From an uncultured Ruminococcus sp. (GTDB lineage: Bacteria > Bacillota > Clostridia > Oscillospirales > Acutalibacteraceae): a DNA stretch of 18,162 nt. Positions 14,739 to 18,162 of this stretch are shown piece by piece. Both the position numbers and the translations under genes were made by a program. Every line of letters starts with the position of its first letter. Position 1 is the stretch's first letter. Under the pieces are notes generated by a model. It saw only the letters and a list, made by a program, of their open reading frames with translations. It was not told the DNA's origin and did no database searches. The stretch is from the NCBI GenBank assembly GCA_902773245.1, contig CACYDY010000145.1:1-18162 (forward strand), written 5' to 3'.

Positions 14739-15884
14739 TTAAATACTTGAACGCACAAACTCTCGTGCTGCCGCATCGGCGTCAAGAACGTCCTGCAAGC
14801 TGTCAATACTTTTGATATTGACAGCCGACATAGAATCCCATACCAAATCTCCGATATCGGTGAACGAAATCTTTCTTTCCAAAAACAGCCTTACGGCTTC
14901 TTCATTTGCGCCGTTTGCAAGCACCGGCGCAGTTCCGCCCAATTCCATGGATTTTTTGCAGGCTCTCAAACACTTAAAAGTTTCGTAGTCCGGTTCATAG
15001 AAAGAAAGCTTTGCAATTTTCGTCAGATCAAGTTTACCGACTTCACATTCGAAGCGCTCAGGATAAGTCAAAGCATACTGTATCGGTATTTTCATATCGG
15101 GCACACCGAGTTGGGCAATCACCGAGTTATCATTATACTCGATCATAGAATGAACTATACTCTCTCGATGCACTACAACATCTATTTTTTCAACAGGCAC
15201 ATCAAACAGCCATCTCGCTTCAATAACTTCAAGACCTTTGTTCATCATACTTGCCGAATCGACAGTGATTTTAGCGCCCATACTCCAGTTCGGATGATTT
15301 AAAGCTTGTTCTACGGTAACATTTTTCAAATCATCATATGATTTTCCGAAAAAAGGACCTCCGGAAGCTGTCAGTATCAATCTGTTCAGCATTTTTTTGT
15401 CGGGGCAGCCCTGCAAGCACTGAAATATTGCAGAATGCTCGCTGTCTACGGGATAGATATTAACATTATTATCCCTTGCTGCTTTTGTAACAAGACTTCC
15501 TCCCGTAACAAGAGTTTCTTTGTTTGCAAGAGCTATATTTTTCTTTGCAGAAATTGCTGTCAGAGTAGGTTTTAATCCAACCATTCCAACTACTGAGGTA
15601 AGCACGGTGTCGGCTTCGTTTATTGAAGCTGCTTCACACAATCCCTCAATACCAAAAGATACCTTCGTATCGGTGTCCGAGAGCCGCAGTTTTAAATCCT
15701 CAGCTTTTTCCTGTGTTCCCATAACCGCAAGCTTAGGTTTGAATTTTCTCACTTGCTGTTCCATAAGTTCAACATTTCCGTTTGCGGTAAGAGCCGATAC
15801 TTTAATACCCAGCTTTTCGCAAACACTCAGCGCCTGAGTACCTATTGAACCTGTCGAACCCAAAATCGAAATATTTTCAGTCAT
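14739..15884 (-). CDS. dxr: 1-deoxy-D-xylulose 5-phosphate reductoisomerase (Dxr/IspC)
   Basis: Dxr rearranges and reduces DXP to methylerythritol 4-phosphate with NADPH and a divalent metal, the committed step of the MEP pathway. The protein is about 381 residues from the ATG at 15884. The NADPH motif is GSTGSIG (9-15), with ANKETLV (around K122 and E123). The metal-binding residues are in PVDSEHSAIFQCL (D147, E149) and NKGLEVIEA (E219). LTASGGPF, MGAKITVDSASMMNK and VHRESIVHSM are all present. This is full length. A GTG at 15893 is in frame, but it overlaps the cdsA stop and lies within the ribosome binding site GGGTGA (15890-15895), which serves the ATG at 5-nt spacing. cdsA ends 5 bp upstream, so the genes are coupled. 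Confidence 0.97.
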   Translation of the reverse strand: MTENISILGSTGSIGTQALSVCEKLGIKVSALTANGNVELMEQQVRKFKPKLAVMGTQEKAEDLKLRLSDTDTKVSFGIEGLCEAASINEADTVLTSVVGMVGLKPTLTAISAKKNIALANKETLVTGGSLVTKAARDNNVNIYPVDSEHSAIFQCLQGCPDKKMLNRLILTASGGPFFGKSYDDLKNVTVEQALNHPNWSMGAKITVDSASMMNKGLEVIEARWLFDVPVEKIDVVVHRESIVHSMIEYNDNSVIAQLGVPDMKIPIQYALTYPERFECEVGKLDLTKIAKLSFYEPDYETFKCLRACKKSMELGGTAPVLANGANEEAVRLFLERKISFTDIGDLVWDSMSAVNIKSIDSLQDVLDADAAAREFVRSSI

Positions 15885-15889
15885 TTTTA

Positions 15890-16747
15890 TCACCCGGCAT
15901 TATGAATTATCGGTAAAATCATATTAAATATCATCAAAAGCGGCGAAGTGAAGATCACGCTGTCAAATCTGTCAAGCATTCCGCCGTGACCGGGAATAAG
16001 AGAACCGTAGTCCTTTATTCCGACGCTTCTTTTTATCAAAGAAAAGCTCAGATCACCAACAATCGAGATCAAAGATCCCATCAAACCAAAAATGGCTAAG
16101 TAAACGTAATTCACGACTTCTCCGTTTTTGAAAAAGAAACTCTGAAAAATAATGCCAACCAACAGCGAGAGAAGCGTTCCAATAAAGACTCCCGAAACAG
16201 CGCCCTCTACCGTCTTTTTGGGACTGATTTTGGGGCAAAGCTTTCGTTTTCCGAAAAAGCTGCCGCCAAAGTATGCTCCTCCGTCGGCAAGCCACGGCGT
16301 TGCCAATGCTGTTACAATATAAAACAGACCCGTTACGGTATATTCCTTGTTATCAATATAGACCACGGAACTGTTGAAAGTATAAATTACCGACCACAAT
16401 CCCCACGTACACAGAGCCGTTACAGTAAAAGCATAAGCCAAATCGGGAAATTTCAGGTTTTCATGATTAATTATCATAGCCATAAATATAACCGTTACGA
16501 AAAGGAACACCTCAGCCGCATGAGCAAGAGTTCCTCCTACTGCACAAAACAAAGCCGTAAAAGCAATGCACGGAATAAAAATAGACAGCTTTTTATTCAA
16601 TCCCTTAGCGGAAAGACCTTCAATAACGCACATCACAGCTATTGCAGTCAGGCTCAGATTGGCTACCAAGCTAAAATATGCGCTCAAAATTATGAGTCCC
16701 ACCGCCAAAGCAATACCAACTGCCGAAGACAATAATCTAATTTTCAT
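15890..16747 (-). CDS. cdsA: Phosphatidate cytidylyltransferase (CDP-diglyceride synthase)
   Basis: CdsA condenses phosphatidic acid with CTP to give CDP-diacylglycerol, the precursor of anionic phospholipids. The protein is about 285 residues with about eight hydrophobic membrane segments. Near the C-terminus is the complete family signature SLIKRSVGIKDYG ... IPGHGGMLDRFDS, with the metal- and CTP-binding Lys, Asp and Arg residues. The LADGGAYFGGSFFG and SPKKTVEGAVSG segments are also typical. I choose the ATG at 16747, 4 bp after the uppS stop, preceded by GGTGGTG at about 9 nt. A TTG 18 bases further upstream (16765) and two GTG codons are in frame but overlap uppS. Its substrate is the product of PlsC, and the CMP later released is recycled by Cmk; both are encoded in this window. 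Confidence 0.96.
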   Translation of the reverse strand: MKIRLLSSAVGIALAVGLIILSAYFSLVANLSLTAIAVMCVIEGLSAKGLNKKLSIFIPCIAFTALFCAVGGTLAHAAEVFLFVTVIFMAMIINHENLKFPDLAYAFTVTALCTWGLWSVIYTFNSSVVYIDNKEYTVTGLFYIVTALATPWLADGGAYFGGSFFGKRKLCPKISPKKTVEGAVSGVFIGTLLSLLVGIIFQSFFFKNGEVVNYVYLAIFGLMGSLISIVGDLSFSLIKRSVGIKDYGSLIPGHGGMLDRFDSVIFTSPLLMIFNMILPIIHNAG

Positions 16748-16751
16748 CGGA

Positions 16752-17501
16752 TCAAACACCACCAAATCTTCTGTTGCGTTTTGAATATTCCAAAAGAGCC
16801 TTGTTCAAATGCTCCTTTGTATAATCAGGCCACAATACGTCATCAATATAATACTCTGCATATGCAGACTGCCACAGTAAAAAGTTTGATGTTCTGTACT
16901 CCCCGCTCGGACGAATGATAAAATCAGGATCAGGCTGCCCGGCAGTATAGATATTGTCCGAAATAAGCTTTTCATCTATGTTTTCGGGAGAAATCTCACC
17001 GTTTGCAGCCATTTTGGCAATTTTTCTGCATGCATAAACTATTTCCGATCTTCCGCCGTAATTCATGGCAAGATTCAGAACCATTCCGCTGCGATCCTTC
17101 GATACTCTTTCGTTTTCTTCCATAAGCTCTCTCAGCTCATCGGGAAATGCCGAAATGTCACCGATAAATTTTATCTTGACGGTATCGTCCAAAAAATCAC
17201 GCAATGCTTCTTCAAGATAATCCTTGAAATACTTCATCAAAGCGCTGACTTCCTCGGGGGGACGTGTCCAGTTTTCGGTTGAAAAAGCATACAATGTCAG
17301 GTGTTTTATTCCGATGTCGCTGCAGTAGCGGGTAATTGTTCTGAACGTTTTTGCCCCTGCACTGTGACCTGCGCTTCTCGGCAATCCGCGCTTTTTTGCC
17401 CATCTTCCGTTGCCGTCCATTATTATACCCAAATGTTCGGGAAGCTTTATTTTTGTAATATCAATATTTTTCTCAGTCGTATTGTTAGAAAATATACCCA
17501 T
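16752..17501 (-). CDS. uppS: Isoprenyl transferase / undecaprenyl diphosphate synthase
   Basis: UppS is a cis-prenyltransferase that extends farnesyl diphosphate with IPP to C55 undecaprenyl diphosphate, the lipid carrier for peptidoglycan and other wall polymers. The 249-residue protein shows the catalytic IIMDGNGRWAKKRG motif (D29), GHSAGAKTF, LTLYAFSTENWTRP, MNYGGRSEI, and the C-terminal DFIIRPSGEYRTSNFLLWQ with AYAEYYIDDVLWPD. In the RTSGE-type motif the usual Thr is Pro here, a mild variation. This is full length. The ATG at 17501 has AAGGGAT about 10 nt upstream. It lies 17 bp after frr and 4 bp before cdsA. Its IPP would come from the Dxr-IspG-IspH pathway encoded in the same window. 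Confidence 0.97.
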   Translation of the reverse strand: MGIFSNNTTEKNIDITKIKLPEHLGIIMDGNGRWAKKRGLPRSAGHSAGAKTFRTITRYCSDIGIKHLTLYAFSTENWTRPPEEVSALMKYFKDYLEEALRDFLDDTVKIKFIGDISAFPDELRELMEENERVSKDRSGMVLNLAMNYGGRSEIVYACRKIAKMAANGEISPENIDEKLISDNIYTAGQPDPDFIIRPSGEYRTSNFLLWQSAYAEYYIDDVLWPDYTKEHLNKALLEYSKRNRRFGGV

Positions 17502-17518
17502 AAAATCTTATCCCTTTA

Positions 17519-18073
17519 TCAAATGGACATAACTTCCTTCTGCTTTGCGTCACAAAGAGAGTCAATACTCTTAATATACTTATCGGTAAGATCCTGAATT
17601 TTCTTCTCACCGTTTTTCAAATCGTCCTCGGTAATATCTCCGCTTTTCTTAAGCTTTTTGAGATCGTCGATCGTGTCACGGCGAATATTTCTGATATGAA
17701 CCTTTTTTGCCTCTGCCATTTTAGAAATATCCTTAACAATTTCCTTACGTCTTTCCTCTGTGAGCGGCGGGAAAATCAAACGGATAATCTTGCCGTCATT
17801 CTGAGGGTTAATACCGATGTCAGACGATTGGATAGCTCTCTCTATAGCTTTCAGCACAGAAGCGTCCCACGGCTGAATGGTGAGTGTTCTTGCCTCTGTA
17901 ACCGAAACTGCTGCCAAAGCATTGATTGCCGTAGGCGCACCATAGTAATCAACGGTAATTCTGTCGAGAACATTTGGATTTGCTCTTCCTGCTCTTATTT
18001 CCTTAAATTCAACCTCAAGGTGGTCAACTCTCTTCATCATACGCTCTTCGCATTTCTTTAATGTGTCTTTCAT
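17519..18073 (-). CDS. frr: Ribosome recycling factor
   Basis: RRF splits post-termination ribosomes together with EF-G. The 184-residue protein is the normal length (about 185). It shows the family segments EIRAGRANPNVLDRITVDYYGAP, TLTIQPWDASVLKAIERAI, GINPQNDGKIIRLIFPPLTEERR and AEAKKVHIRNIRRD, corresponding to the three-helix bundle plus the small beta domain. The ATG at 18073 has a strong GGAGG at 18082-18086, 8 nt upstream. uppS follows 17 bp after the stop. In most Bacillota pyrH lies just upstream; here the end of the preceding gene is not recognisable within the 89 bp available. Confidence 0.97.
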   Translation of the reverse strand: MKDTLKKCEERMMKRVDHLEVEFKEIRAGRANPNVLDRITVDYYGAPTAINALAAVSVTEARTLTIQPWDASVLKAIERAIQSSDIGINPQNDGKIIRLIFPPLTEERRKEIVKDISKMAEAKKVHIRNIRRDTIDDLKKLKKSGDITEDDLKNGEKKIQDLTDKYIKSIDSLCDAKQKEVMSI

Positions 18074-18162
18074 TTTTTAATCCTCCAATTTTTCTGAAAT
18101 ATAATAACTGATGTTTATCGATCTGATTTTAAATCCATGTTCAAAGAGATATAAGCTTTTGT
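18074..18162 (-). other. Upstream edge of the frr operon, unassigned
   Basis: Apart from the frr ribosome binding site (GGAGG, 18082-18086), this edge holds two minus-strand frames open to the window boundary. One ends in TAA at 18115 (15 codons) and one in TAA at 18077 (27 codons, running into the ribosome binding site). Neither tail resembles a PyrH C-terminus I recognise, so I assign no gene. An AT-rich TTATTATATT could be part of a promoter, but no convincing -35 is seen. Confidence 0.3.

Noticed and set aside
16053..16295. 80-residue minus-strand frame inside cdsA, and a 63-residue one inside uppS (17212-17403)
   Set aside because: They are alternative frames of well-supported genes with no motif support.
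1..18162. CRISPR array, tRNA or rRNA gene, insertion sequence, prophage or toxin-antitoxin module
   Set aside because: I looked for direct repeats with regular spacing, tRNA-like cloverleaf ends, transposase motifs and small paired genes and found none; almost all of the window is packed core genes.

Overview
The window comes from a low-to-moderate GC Gram-positive bacterium. It fits a clostridium of the Ruminococcus/Oscillospiraceae type. The evidence is a PolC-type replicative polymerase, a fused IspH-S1 protein, AGGAGG-like ribosome binding sites, some TTG/GTG starts, and the Bacillota order frr-uppS-cdsA-dxr-rseP-ispG-polC. The genus is an inference from gene content. All 14 genes lie on the minus strand, so transcription runs from high to low coordinates. 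I support no plus-strand gene, tRNA, rRNA, CRISPR array or mobile element.

Block 1 (18073 to 12222) is a tight housekeeping operon: ribosome recycling factor (frr), undecaprenyl diphosphate synthase (uppS), CDP-diacylglycerol synthase (cdsA), DXP reductoisomerase (dxr), site-2 protease (rseP) and IspG. It is compact except for a structured 98-bp gap ahead of rseP, and it ends in a long hairpin after ispG. Block 2 is polC (12073 to 8219), preceded by a 149-bp gap with two inverted repeats and followed by an AT-rich gap with a promoter-like sequence. Block 3 (8024 to 1) holds an AI-2E family transporter, a 12-bp perfect inverted repeat, an RpiR-family regulator, a BaiN/HI0933-type flavoprotein, cytidylate kinase, PlsC, IspH-S1, a hairpin, an HD-domain hydrolase and the 5' part of ligA.

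The blocks combine isoprenoid synthesis by the MEP pathway (dxr, ispG, ispH), its use for the cell-wall lipid carrier (uppS), phospholipid synthesis (cdsA, plsC), translation (frr, S1 domains), nucleotide supply (cmk) and replication (polC, ligA).

The most unusual observation is that the PolC (1284 aa) appears to lack its built-in 3'-5' proofreading exonuclease. The PHP domain, normally split by the exonuclease, is joined through a linker of about 30 residues containing a CxxC pair. Other points worth a second look are the inverted repeat upstream of the rpiR gene, the paired inverted repeats before polC, a long charged insertion in the PDZ region of RseP, the structured leader before rseP, and a strongly acidic tail on the AI-2E protein. 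Most of the window is otherwise ordinary core genome.
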